The position numbers and the translations under genes are program-made. Shown in pieces: positions 10,263 through 20,386 of a DNA stretch of 36,875 bases. Location: positions 146,575,240-146,612,114 of the forward strand of contig JBOZIK010000001.1 of assembly GCA_051453625.1 (NCBI GenBank), read 5' to 3'. This DNA is from Welwitschia mirabilis. Taxonomy: Eukaryota; Gnetophyta; Gnetopsida; Welwitschiales. Each line of letters opens with the position of its first letter. Positions within the stretch are counted from its first letter, which is position 1. Below the pieces are notes generated by a model. That model was not told where the DNA came from and searched no databases. It saw nothing but the letters and a program-made list of their open reading frames with translations.

Positions 10263-10362
10263 NNNNNNNNNNNNNNNNNNNNNNNNNNNNNNNNNNNNNN
10301 NNNNNNNNNNNNNNNNNNNNNNNNNNNNNNNNNNNNNNNNNNNNNNNNNNNNNNNNNNNNNN
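10263..10362. other. Assembly gap of 100 N, true size near zero
   Basis: Compared with gag copy 2 at 13065-13090, the left flank already reaches the G-run and the right flank restarts before it. The two flanks therefore overlap by about ten bases, and the 100 N are a placeholder, not missing sequence. Confidence 0.7.
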
Positions 10363-10706
10363 TTTAGGGAAACCAGATAAAAACCCTTTCAACATTTAGC
10401 TAACATTGAACAACTTGTGATTATATTAGGAAATGGAAAAAAATGTATTAATGACTAAACTTACATGAATATTTTTTCTGTCATCCTTAGAGGAAGAGCA
10501 AAAGTTTGGCTTAAAACCATCCCACACAAAAGCCTTAAATCTTGGAATCAAGTGTAGAAAGTGTTCATTAAAATATTTTTAAGTTAAATTTCTATGAAAA
10601 AGAGAAGAAAATAAGTAATTAATTTCTAAAAAATAAGTAACCAATTTGCAACAACAGACTAATAAGGATTATGCAATAACTTATGAATATTTTATAATCG
10701 CTAGTC

Positions 10707-10779
10707 NNNNNNNNNNNNNNNNNNNNNNNNNNNNNNNNNNNNNNNNNNNNNNNNNNNNNNNNNNNNNNNNNNNNNNNNN
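10707..10779. other. Assembly gap of 73 N in gag copy 1
   Basis: Gag copy 2 has about 74 bases between the same flanks (from CGCTAG to AAAATAACTTA), so this gap size is credible. Confidence 0.75.
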
Positions 10780-11505
10780 AAAACAACTTAATATACTTTT
10801 CTTATAGAGGTAACTTGTCGAATTTAAGCCTAGATGATGCATGAAGTGTGCTAGAGAATTTGGTAGAAATAAGTCAAACTTGGCCTAAAACCACTAAAGA
10901 AAATTATACAATAGGACAAATTCTAAAATATTTAAAAGAAGTAAAGCATGATAAGGAAGAAGAAAGGGAGGATTCAATCAAATTAATAAAATATTTTACT
11001 ACTATTTTAGAGAAGTATACTTAAATGATAGTTGATGCAAAAGTAGTAAAAAATGAACCGTCAACTTCAAATTATGAACTTTATGAAGATAATTCTCATC
11101 CAACCAAAGAATATCCTTTATTGCCAATTTGCAAAGAAAAGATGTTTAAAGAAGTGTATGCCTTCAATCAAAGAACACTTAACTTTAAGAACCAACCACA
11201 ATTCCAACAAAGACCAAGTGGACAATCTTAATGAAAACCATTTGAAAATAGATTCAAGAATCCCAACTTTAAAATAAACTTTTAAAAAAATCTGAATGAT
11301 CCCATTAGAAAATCCATAGAAGAAATGAGAAAAGTACAAGAACATTAAGAACCTTGTAAATGTACTTTAACAAACAATGCTTGCTAATCAAAGACCTTAA
11401 GGGTCTCTTGCTTCTCAACCAACGCCTAATCCAAATGAAGTTAGGAGAGATTTAAAAATTGTGATAAGAAGTGAAAAGGATACAACACCTCCTACCCATG
11501 AGGTT

Positions 11506-11605
11506 NNNNNNNNNNNNNNNNNNNNNNNNNNNNNNNNNNNNNNNNNNNNNNNNNNNNNNNNNNNNNNNNNNNNNNNNNNNNNNNNNNNNNNNNNNNNNNN
11601 NNNNN
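11506..11605. other. Assembly gap of 100 N between gag copy 1 and the partial LTR
   Basis: This is a placeholder of unknown true size. It separates the gag copy 1 end, identical to copy 2 for 74 bases, from an LTR fragment that has lost its first ~810 bases. The order and distance of the two flanks therefore depend on scaffolding. Confidence 0.85.
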
Positions 11606-12172
11606 AATTTCTTCTTTCATTCCAATATTATGATATCCCTTATATTTTAAGTTAGTCATAGTTACATGACAGATCTGTGATTTATTTAAATTATAAGGGT
11701 AACCTTTGTTAAGGTTGATCTTGGCTAGTAGTAGTAGATTTGCATTACATTTCCATTTTCTTTATATTGCACATTGCATTTTCTTAATTAAATAAATCTC
11801 ATAGTTTATGTTGATTAAGAACTAGTGAATTCTCTTCTTAATTAATATAAGTTAGAAATAAAGTAGTCTTTGTAATAGAAAGACTAGGATCTAAGTAGGA
11901 TCCATTTCCATTTCCATTTCCATTTCCATTTACTTACATTTCATCTCCATTTAGCAGTACATTTACTTGTTTATTTTCTTTTAGTTTTTTATAAGACAAA
12001 AAGACTAAAAAATACTTTGGTAAATTAATTCTCTAACTCTAAGCCTAGTGCCTTTATTGAATTACAACATTTGAGTGAACTCCCATCTATACTAACATGT
12101 GCATTTTGCAAATTATATGATTTATAGGTTTATCTAAAGAACTTCCAGATTGTGTAAATTGAAACCATAACA
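11606..12172 (+). repeat. Partial internal LTR of element II (3' portion only)
   Basis: It aligns with 8729-9282 of the 5' LTR and 21527-22085 of the 3' LTR. It ends CCATAACA, followed at 12176 by a PBS. The U3/R part that should precede it is absent because the assembly gap starts there. It shares AGGATCTAAGTAGGATCC with the 3' LTR. Confidence 0.88.
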
Positions 12173-12175
12173 TTT

Positions 12176-12193
12176 TGGTATCATTGTTGGGGA
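12176..12193 (+). other. Second primer-binding site of element II
   Basis: TGGTATCATTGTTGGGGA is a decayed form of the tRNA-Asp complement TGGCGCCGTTGCCGGGGA, with only C-to-T and G-to-A differences. It lies four bases after the end of the partial LTR, as at the first PBS. Confidence 0.85.
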
Positions 12194-12357
12194 AGGCCAT
12201 AAGGATCTAATAGGATTGTCACTAACTAGATAAGTACCTTAAATATTCTATTCAAGTTATTTATTTGAATTAGTACTATATTTTTTAAGCTTAGTTTAGA
12301 GTAGGTTTATTTCTGCAACTCCATTTTCTACAATTTTTCTCCATTTTTCTCTATAAT

Positions 12358-12600
12358 AATTGTCATCTTTTCTGTCGTCCCCATGACCTAAGAGGATGAT
12401 AGTCTAAAAATTTATTAGCATTTTCACATTTTTTGAATTTTCTTTTCCATAAAATAAATTTCCTGTCATTCTTCCTATCATCAGCATAATAGCCCGGATG
12501 ACATTCTGCATTTTTTTGTAGCTTCTGTACTTTCAGATTTTTCATTTACTATGATCATCATCCTATCTATTATTTCCATGACCAAGTGGATGATGGTCTG
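12358..12600 (+). repeat. Three tandem hairpin motifs in the second leader
   Basis: Units lie at about 12358-12409, 12461-12508 and 12551-12600. They include CTGTCGTCCCCATGACC with GAGGATGATAGTC, CCTATCATC with CCCGGATGACATTC, and CATCATCC with GGATGATGGTC. Their spacing (90-100 bases) and position between PBS and gag ATG match the first leader. Confidence 0.65.
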
Positions 12601-12647
12601 TTATTTTTTATTTCTCCATTTTTTTAGTTTTTTGAGCATGTAAAGAT

Positions 12648-14150
12648 ATGGTAAATTCTAGTAAGAAGATGAAATATCAAAGAGAATGAAACCTAATTGA
12701 AGAAAATATCAGAGAGGGATTATTCGACTTCAAAGTAAATCCAGGTATGAAAACCCTAGGTACATAAATTTCTAGAATTGAAGAAGAAGATTTTTCTAAT
12801 TTTATTGTTTTAGAAACAGATTTTGTAAAAGAAAATTATAGTGTAGAAGGCAATTGTATTGTTTCTTCAAAAATGTCTAATGTTTCAAAAGCGTCACAAA
12901 AATAAAATTAAGTTACTTTTTCTAATTCTCCAATCATAATAGGAATTTCTTCTTTGAATGCAAACATTACTCTCAGGGATTTAATTGATAATAGAAAACA
13001 TGAAATTCAAAATCCTTTTTATGTATCTCCTGAAGACTATATAAAATTAAGAAATTTAAGTGCTTATTCAACTTTTTGGGGGAAACCAGAAGAAGATCTT
13101 TTTCAACATCTAACTGACATAGAACAACTTTTTCTTACATTAGGAAATGAAAAAAAATGTATTAGTGATTGTACTTACATCATTATTTTTCCAGTCATCC
13201 TTAGAGGGAGAGCAAAAATTTGGCTCAAAACCATCCTACATAAAACCCTTAAATCTTAGAGTTCAATGAAATAAGTGTTCATTAAAATATTTTTGAGTGA
13301 AAGTACTATGAGGAAGAGAAGAAAATAAGTAACCAACTTTTAATAACAAATTCATGAGTTATGTAACCACTTATGAATGTTTTGTAATCGCTAGCCATTC
13401 CAAGCCTATTGATGAATTTCATAAATAAGAGCTAGTAGATTATTTTTATAGTGGATTGAATGCTTCAACAAAATAACTTATAGACTTTTCTTGTGAAGGC
13501 AACTTGTTGAACTTGAGCCTATATGATGCATGAAGTGTTCTAGAGAATTTAGTAGAAATAAGTCAAACTTGGCCTAAGTCCACTAAAGAAAATCATACTA
13601 TGGGATAAATTTTGAAAGATATAAAAGAAGTAAAGCATGACAAGGAAGAAGAAAGGGATGATTTAACCAACCTACTAAAATATTTTACTACTAGTTTAGA
13701 GAAGTACACTCTAATGATAGTTGATGCAAAACTAGTAAGAAATAGAACCTCAATCTCAAACTGTGAACTTTATAAAGATGATTCTCACCCAACTTTAAAA
13801 ACCAACCACAATTCTAATAAATACTAAGTAAATAATCTCAATGAAATCCATTTGAAAATAGATTCAAGATTTCTAACTTTCAACTAAATTTTCAATAAAA
13901 TCTAAATTATCCACTTAGATAATCCATTGAAGAAATAAGGAAAGTATAAGAAAAAACTAATAGAAACATTGAGAACCTAGTAAATTTGCTTTAACAAATA
14001 ATGTTTATCAACCAAAGGCCATAAGGATTCCTTGCTTTCTAACCAGTGCCCAACTCAAATGAAGTTAGGAGAGATTTAAAAATTGTGATAAGAAGTGAAA
14101 AGGATACAACACCTCCTACCCATGAGGTTTTAACTTCTGAATAAAATGAA
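12648..14150 (+). pseudogene. gag: Element II gag, copy 2 (broken)
   Basis: One frame runs from ATG 12648 for over 600 bases with isolated stops (for example TGA after Q-R-E). The 101-codon open part (12954-13259) reads Y-S-T-F-W-G-K-P-E-E-D-L-F-Q-H-L and I-L-R-G-R-A-K-I-W-L-K-T-I, the capsid signature of plant gypsy gags (P-x-x-F/H-L, G-x-A-x-x-W). Further frames to 13830 are charged and lysine-rich. The C-terminal part has C-E-L-Y-K-D-D-S-H-P, where a C-x-x-C-x-x-x-x-H knuckle would be expected. It is followed directly by protease, so this copy belongs to the pol-bearing unit. Confidence 0.85.
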
Positions 14151-14362
14151 ACAAATTAGGAAGATGATGTGAAAATATTAGACTCTTATAACCTTCCATC
14201 TACATCACCTACTAAAGCCTTCACTAAAAATCATTCAAAGGAAAACAAAGGGAAGAAACATCCACTTCTTGGAATGATAGATTGAACATAATTCCTACAT
14301 TTGATAAACATCTAAAAGCCTTGATGTAAAAAGTCAACATCAACCTGTCCTTTTGGAAAATC
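14151..14362 (+). pseudogene. Element II gag-protease linker
   Basis: This is a charged, low-complexity stretch with stops between gag copy 2 and protease (Lys/Glu-rich, with P-P-T-H-E-V just upstream). No domain is recognised. The minus-strand open frame at 14224-14541 is a shadow of this linker and the protease start. Confidence 0.5.
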
Positions 14363-14833
14363 TTGAAAGAAAATCCCAAATATTCTAAGTTATGGAAAGA
14401 TTTAGTAAGAAGAAAGCAAAAATGTATCATTCCTAGCAAACTTTTTCTTTCCAAATCTCTTTTCAACTTAGTTATAAAAAAAGGTCCTAAATTCAAGGAT
14501 CTTAAGGCTCTAACTGTAAGTGTTACCTTAGAAGAAAACAAAATAATTCAGAAGGCTTTGATTGATATAGGAGCAAGTGTACACATCATGCCTCTTCATC
14601 TATGTAAAATATTTAGTTTAGAAAGCAAAGTTGAACCTACAGCTATCATCTTGGAATTAGCTGATACCTTAATTAAGAGACCATTAGGAATTATCAAAGA
14701 TATAGTTATCCAAATTAAGGAAGCTTTTTATCCCATTGATATTGTCATAATTGAAATAGAACATGATGGAGGATATCCACTACTTCTAAAAAGAGCCTTT
14801 TGTACTACTGCCCATTGTATCATTAACACCTAA
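14363..14833 (+). pseudogene. pro: Element II aspartic protease (156-codon open frame, active site changed)
   Basis: This is the longest open frame in the window. Residues 1-50 are a lysine-rich lead-in (L-W-K-D-L-V-R-R-K-Q-K). The protease core follows with A-L-I-D-I-G-A-S-V-H-I-M-P-L, then L-E-L-A-D-T-L-I-K-R-P-L-G-I-I-K-D and a final E-H-D-G-G-Y-P-L-L-L-K-R. This is the Athila-type layout (A-L-x-D-L-G-A-S-x-x-x-M-P, L-A-D-x-S-x-x-x-P-x-G). The catalytic triplet at 14564-14572 is D-I-G. Athila-type proteases often read D-L-G here, so activity cannot be ruled out from this site alone. The frame ends at TAA 14831. Confidence 0.85.
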
Positions 14834-15377
14834 TGTAGAATGATAAAATACCATTTTAACAACAAAGAAATCACCATTAGAGTATTTAACGCTATTCAGA
14901 AAGACATAAGAACTAATTTTATCATTAAAAATGAATTAAAACCAACCTTGTTTTTACAACGTTGACCCATAGAAAAGAGATTAATCATGCTAAATGAATC
15001 AACTTTGTATGATGACCCCACTGAAACAAATTGTCTTAAGTCTAAGGATGAAGATTATGTAGATTGGGAAGAAGCTCAATACCTTTACTCAATAGAAAAA
15101 CTTTTTGAAGAGTGTCATTCCATGTTTTTCATCCCCACGATAGATGGGACGATAGTCCAACATAACACCCATAAGCTTAAGAAATTACCCTAAGGTCTAA
15201 AATATAAATTTCTTTTCGAAATCAAATGAAACCACTAATAATCTGTGATCTTCTCACTCCTTAATAAGAATCCAATTTGATCTGACTATTAGAATCAAAG
15301 AAAAATGCCTTTGTTGGATATATAAACACTTAGATATCATTCCTCTTTTCATATTTTAACATAAAATTAATCTTGAA
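14834..15377 (+). pseudogene. Element II protease-RT linker (broken)
   Basis: A 68-codon open frame (14987-15193) starts M-L-N-E-S-T-L-Y-D-D-P and ends L-K-K-L-P. After the stop, G-L-K-Y-K-F-L-F continues. The L-P-x-x-L-K-Y-x-F-L motif is the conserved segment just before RT in Athila-type pol. A hairpin-like motif (CATCCCCACGATAGATGGG...) lies inside the coding region at about 15130-15160. Confidence 0.7.
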
Positions 15378-16194
15378 AATAATGCCAAACATGTTAGACA
15401 ACCTCAAAGAAGACCAAATCCAGTCCTTAAACAAATTGTTAAAGATGAAATCATTAAACTTATCGATGCTAAAATTATATATGACATAGCTGATAGTGAG
15501 TGGGTTAGTGCTTTAACAGTAGTTCCAAAGAAAGGAAGAAAATGGAGAATGTGTATTAACTTTAGAAAACTTAATAAGATTACTAAAAAATATCATTATC
15601 CTTTACCCTTTCTTGATCAAGTTTTTGATAGAATCTAAGGTCATGCATACTATTGTTTTCTTGATGTATATGACGTCTATAATAAAATTTGCAAAGCAAG
15701 TGAGGACCAAGCTAAAACTACTTTCACTTCTCCCTTTAGCACCTTTACTTTTAAATGAATACCCTTTGAACTTTGCAATGCCCTTAAAACCTTATAACGA
15801 GCCATGATGGGAATATTTTCTAATATGATAGAAGACTTTATTAAAATATTTATGGATGACTTTTCCATTTTTGGTGATACTTTTGAACAAGCTATAATGA
15901 GATTAGAAAAATTCCTAGATTGATGTATTGAAAGTGGTTTACAATTGAGCTAGGAAAAGAGTTTTCGCCTTGTCCAACATGGAATTATTTTAGGCTATTA
16001 GGATTAGGATGGACCCCTCAAAAGTGGATATCATTAAAAACCTTAGCCCTCCAGCTAATGTTAAGCAAGTTAGATCTTTCCTTGGACATGCTGGATTTTA
16101 TCAACAATTCATTCTTGACTATGCTAAAACTTGTAAACCTTTTCATACCTTACTTGAAAAAGATGTTAAATTTGAGCAGATTGATTCTTGCTAA
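15378..16194 (+). pseudogene. pol: Element II reverse transcriptase (broken, active-site F-M-D-D readable)
   Basis: A frame reads Q-P-Q-R-R-P-N-P, V-K-D-E-I-I-K-L-I-D-A-K-I-I-Y, S-E-W-V-S-A-L-T-V-V-P-K-K-G-R-K-W-R-M-C-I-N-F-R-K-L-N and Y-P-L-P-F-L-D-Q-V-F. Then come Y-Y-C-F-L-D-V-Y, T-T-F-T-S-P-F and F-M-D-D-F-S-I-F-G (F-M-D-D at 15849-15860), and from 16009 V-R-S-F-L-G-H-A-G-F-Y. This order is that of Athila-type RT. The ~20-residue insertion that Athila RTs usually have between P-K-K-G and W-R-M-C is absent. Stops include TAG where Trp is expected (L-S-TAG-E-K). It is not functional. Confidence 0.88.
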
Positions 16195-16700
16195 CTTGCT
16201 TTCAAAACTCTTAAGGAAAACATCTCTTATGAACCTATTATCACTGGTCCTAATTGGAATAAAGACTTTAAAGTTATGTATGATGCAAGAAACATTACTG
16301 TAGGAGGGGTTCTTGGCCAGAAATATAAGAATGGTTTCAAAGTTATATCTCTCTTAATAAAACTTTATCAAGTAGCCAAACCAACTATACTACCACTGAG
16401 AGAGATATGCTTGCTATTATCTCTTTCTTATACCATCATCGACATTATTTTTTTGGTTATCATATCAATGTTTACACAGACCATGTGACCATCTGCTATC
16501 TTATGACTAAAAAAGATTTGAATGCCAGACTTATTAGGTGAATTCTTTTAATGCAAGAATTTAATCTTATCATCATTAATAAGGTTAGAAAATATAATAG
16601 CAATGCTAATAATCTTTCTTAAATTTCTTGCTCCCATGATGAAACTCCCATTAATGACTTCTTTCCTAATAAGTAACTCTTTGCAATTAAACAACTCTAT
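16195..16700 (+). pseudogene. pol: Element II RNase H (broken)
   Basis: The text reads P-N-W-N-K-D-F-K-V-M-Y-D-A-R, then V-G-G-V-L-G-Q, T-T-E-R-D-M-L-A-I-I and V-Y-T-D-H-V-T-I. Last come Y-L-M-T-K-K-D-L-N-A-R-L-I-R and Q-E-F-N-L-I-I. This is the RNase H that follows RT in gypsy pol (D-A-S, T-T-E-x-E-L-L-A, Y-T-D-H, P-R-L-x-R-W). The acidic D, E and D residues are visible. The frame changes at least twice and a stop replaces Trp after L-I-R. Confidence 0.85.
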
Positions 16701-16759
16701 ACTATCTCATCTTCTTAACCTACTCCTTAGTATGCTGACATCGTAAATTAACTTATGAC

Positions 16760-17960
16760 TATAAAAACTCCTTAGCATTATAACCATAATTAATGCAAAA
16801 CTTTTCTCCATAGGATCAGTAACTATGAGTGGAATGAGCCTTATTTTTATAGACGTTGCAAAGACCAAATTATGCATAAATGTGATCCTGAATGGAAAAC
16901 ATTATAAATCTTAAAAATTTTTCATGGTGGAGTTTGTGGGGGATACTTTAGTGGATAAAAGACCATTATGAAAATTCTTCACTCTAGTTTTTATTGGCCA
17001 ACTCTTTTAAAGGATTTATTTGACTTTTCTCAGAAGTGCGATGCTTGTCAACTGGTAGCCTAATTCATTCTCATGATATGCCCCTTAAACCCATATTTAA
17101 ATGTAAACCTTTTAATTATTAGGAAATTGACTTTGTAGGCCCAATTACACCACCTTTCAATGAGAAAATTTATATCCTAATAGCTGTGTATTATATTACT
17201 AAATGGGTTGAAGCTACTCCGACCACCAAAAATGATGTCCAAACCGTTTGCAACTTTGTTCAAACTCATATTTTTCAATGATTTGGTTTTCCATGAATTA
17301 TCATTAGTGATCAAGAAACTCACTTCACTACTCACCTCTTTCAAAAACTTCTTTTATCCATTGGTGTTGAAAAGAGAATTGCTTATGCCTATCATCCTCA
17401 AACCAATGGTCAAGCTGAAAATGTAAATAGAGAGATTAAGAAAATACTTTAAAAATTAGTCTCTGTCAATAAGAATACTTGGTCCTCTAAACTTAATAAT
17501 GTTAGTTGGGCTTACCATACTACTTGGCATAACTCTTTAGGTTTCTTACCCTATAAACTTATGTACTATAAAATGTGTATTTTATGGGTTAATGTTTGCT
17601 ATAATTCTTATTAATCCATCCATTAACTGAACCTTATTGACTTGAATGAAAATATTAAGATTTTTTAGCTCAACTTGACCATTTGAATGAAAAATGAACT
17701 CATGCCTTACATCGTCAACTCATTAATAAGACTCAAGCCAAGTTTTAACATGATAAAAAAATTATTCATAAATAGTTTAAACGTAACCAACTTGTTCCAT
17801 TGTATAACACTCGAGTACACATTTTACATAATACATTAACTTCTAAATGTTTAGGTCCTTATCTTCTCGAAAAAGTAGACTGAAATGGCTCAGTTGAAAT
17901 CTCTGATCTAAACACTAGAAAAATCCAAAAGTTAATAGATAAAGGTTAAAACTTTATGAG
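16760..17960 (+). pseudogene. pol: Element II integrase (broken, but D-D35-E residues all present)
   Basis: The zinc-binding module reads F-H-G-G-V-C-G-G-Y-F-S and F-Y-W-P-T-L, then C-D-A-C-Q (C-x-x-C at 17037-17048). The core has E-I-D-F-V-G-P (Asp at 17129-17131), I-I-S-D-Q-E-T-H-F (Asp at 17309-17311) and N-G-Q-A-E-N-V-N (Glu at 17417-17419). Both steps stay in frame, and 35 residues separate the second Asp from Glu. Stops at 17120-17122 (TAG for Trp) and at 17279-17281 and 17294-17296 (TGA for Arg) are single transitions. The C-terminus reads G-P-Y-L-L-E-K-V-D and S-V-E-I-S-D-L. Integrase joins element DNA to the chromosome. Confidence 0.9.
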
Positions 17961-18440
17961 TTATCTCATGATAAAACCTTGAATATGATAGAAGCACTTA
18001 TTTTGGAAGACCTTCTCCATGAGGAAGACCTTCATTTTTTCATTATCTAAATACTTTCCTAACTCTTTCCTTTGGTAAACATCATGTTCTTACTTGAATA
18101 CCTTTAACTTAACATATGCATTTATTTATAAATTTTTCATGATGAGTAATATTTTACTTTGGCATTTTTAATGATAAAATTGGCTTCATCTAATTTTCAA
18201 ACATTTGTATGTCTATGAACTTCATTTGGAAGGAAGATGCCTTGATTCTTTTGTTGCCTTTCAATGATGTAAGTAATTAGTTGTTTTTGTAGGATCTTAC
18301 TTTCATACTCATCTCATTTCTTCACTTTTATCCTTACAAGTGTTTGATCATGTAAAATGATACGCCAAAAAAAGAAAATAAAAGAAGAAGGACTATCATG
18401 CTCTTTCATGTTATATCTTTACAAACATATTAATTATAAT

Positions 18441-18588
18441 GTCCTACCACAAGCACACTAGGGTAAACAGTCTTGAGAGGGGCCTTTGGTAGTGCGATAT
18501 GATAGCTATTGAAACTCTACTAGGGGGTCAGTTAGCCATGCTATTCAATTCCTTACTCCTCTGACAGTGGTTTCACTCCCTTCATCAT
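18441..18588 (+). repeat. Conserved 3'-region block, copy in element II
   Basis: It starts GTCCTACCACAAGCACACTA and includes GGGGCCTTTGGTAGTGCGAT, ATGATAGCTATTGAAACTC and ACTAGGGGGTCAGTTAGCC. It ends with GTGGTTTCACTCCCTTCATCAT. Clear copies lie at 24163-24322 (+) and 27702-27852 (-). Each follows an A/G-rich tract. It lies about 480 bases after the integrase end here, the same distance as in element III. No function is known to me. Confidence 0.75.
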
Positions 18589-19075
18589 AAAAAAAAAATT
18601 ATTTCTATTTATTTATTTCTAGTAATTCCACATGATCACTCTACTTTCTAGATTCTAGTACTTGTTTTGATATGGTAGCTTATAAGTTCTTATTTAAAAC
18701 AATATTTTTATCTTATCGTACATTGTTTGATAACATTAGCATACTTAACATCATCATAATTATTGCCTATTCAAGTGGAACTTTATAAATTTTTACATTA
18801 TATCATGCATCATTATCAAGTAATTTTATAATTATTGCTAAGGAAATTTATTAGGTTAGCATTTAAGGTAGTAAAAAAATCTTTTTCATGTTTCTAATTG
18901 TTCATTTTCATTTTTCTTAGTTGTTTTTTTGGATTTTTAAAGTTATTATTCATACTTTTTTAGCAACATATTATGGATCTAATCATTTTCTAGTTTCTTA
19001 TTATTTATCCATAATGTTTTCTAGAGAATTGTTTCTTCTTTCTGATAGGTTTCCATAATCTAATGAGTTCCAGTC

Positions 19076-19679
19076 TTTCATGAGAATAGGCATATTTGAG
19101 AATTCTTTGAGCATTACTTCTTCCCATTCAGTGCATTTTTCTTATACTATCACTTTTTTCTTCTCCACCATGTGGTTGCTTTTTAGGTTTTTTCTTCATT
19201 TTTTTCTTTGTTTTCTATCTTCTTTTTATTGTTTTTTTTGTATTTTCTAGTTTTCTAGATGTTTATGGCTTCACCTTTCTCTCTAAATAGCTGCTTTGAT
19301 GATTGTCATCCCATACCTATTATTCTAATGATAGAGGAGATAACACTTCTTTTATTTTCTTGGTGCAATTCGGGACATCTTGCTTCTCTTTGGAAGGGGA
19401 GGTAAGATGCCTTTTTGGGTGTTAATCTATACTCATTAGCATAAATTTTTTTAATTTCTGAGCTTCCATGATCTTACTTTATGATGGGTTGTTTAGATGA
19501 GTTTTTCATGTTATTTGAATAGATTTTTGGAGAATTCATGAACTTTATCTTGCAATATCTACATGTTTTCCCATATTCATGTTTTTAGATCATCTAAATT
19601 GTGCTACCTCTAATTTTGTCATTTGCTTTTATGATGATACTAATGACTTTGAAGACATCATATTCTAGAAAATAGCACT
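19076..19679 (+). repeat. Tandem duplication in element II 3' region, copy 1
   Basis: It matches 19790-20386 along its length. Shared words include GAGCATTACTTCTTCCCATT (AAGCATTACTTCTTCCCATT in copy 2), TGGTGCAATTCGGGA and GATGGGTTGTTT, then GAGTTTTTCATG and TTTTTAGATCATCTAAATT. Divergence is clear to the eye (around 20%). It carries one hairpin motif at about 19299-19350. The copy ends at a 100-N gap. Confidence 0.8.
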
Positions 19680-19779
19680 NNNNNNNNNNNNNNNNNNNNN
19701 NNNNNNNNNNNNNNNNNNNNNNNNNNNNNNNNNNNNNNNNNNNNNNNNNNNNNNNNNNNNNNNNNNNNNNNNNNNNNNN
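19680..19779. other. Assembly gap of 100 N between the two tandem copies
   Basis: This is a placeholder gap of unknown size. Copy 1 of the 600-bp duplication ends at its left edge, so the distance between copies is not known. Confidence 0.8.
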
Positions 19780-19789
19780 CTTTTTATTA

Positions 19790-20386
19790 GTTTGGGAATT
19801 TGAGGCATCTTTAAGCATTACTTCTTCCCATTTGATGCATTTTCCTCTACTATTGCCTTTTCCTTCTCCATCATGAGATTTCTTTTCAAGCTGATTCTTT
19901 GTTGTTTCTTGGGTTTCTATCTTCTTTTTATTGTTTTTTCATGAATTTTTTGGTTTTTTGACATTTTATGACTTCACCTTCCTCTCTAAACAACTTTTTT
20001 GATGACTATCATCCCATGTCTGTCGACCCCAGGATAGAGGGAATGACACTCCTTTTTTATTCATGGTGCAATTCGGGATGTCTTCCTTTTCTTGTNNNNN
20101 NNNNACATCTTTCTAAGCGTTAATTTATTTTTATTAGTATAAATCTTTCAATTTCTGAGCTTTCATAATTTAAATTTATGATGGGTTGTTTGGATGAGTT
20201 TTTCATGCTATTTAAATAAATTCTTTAAATAATTCATGAACTTTATTTTTGTAGGATCTAGCACCACTCTCTTTCCATAGCAATGTTTTTAGATCATCTA
20301 AATTATGCAATATCTACTTTTATTCCTTATCTTTTTGATAATAGTGATGAATTTTAAGACATCATGTTCTAGAACATATCACTACT
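19790..20386 (+). repeat. Tandem duplication in element II 3' region, copy 2
   Basis: It aligns with 19076-19679, including a hairpin motif at about 19999-20050 (ATCATCCCATG...GAGGGAATGAC). A small gap of 9 N interrupts it at 20096-20104. After its end the sequence continues to the 3' LTR without further repetition. Confidence 0.8.

Larger units (their letters stand above)
9834..11505 (+). pseudogene. gag: Element II gag, copy 1 (broken, 3' end lost in an assembly gap)
   Basis: The start ATG at 9834 is aligned with the ATG of gag copy 2 (12648). The first 80 codons are open, beginning M-I-N-A-S-K-K-T-K-Y-Q-R-E. Later parts read I-Q-N-P-F-D-L-P, G-R-A-K-V-W-L-K-T-I-P and L-Y-E-D-N-S-H-P-T-K-E-Y-P, matching copy 2 throughout. 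Gaps interrupt it at 10263-10362 (the flanks show essentially nothing missing) and 10707-10779 (73 N; copy 2 has about 74 bp there). The last 74 bases (11432-11505) are identical to 14056-14129 of copy 2, although the rest differs by about 15%. Stops and frameshifts after codon 80 make it non-functional. Confidence 0.8.

Noticed and set aside
10150-10395. A minus-strand open frame crossing a run of N
   Set aside because: About a third of it is gap; the + strand carries the gag reading here.
14224-14541. A 105-codon minus-strand open frame
   Set aside because: It overlaps the gag-protease linker and the start of the protease of element II on the + strand, which has clear family motifs.
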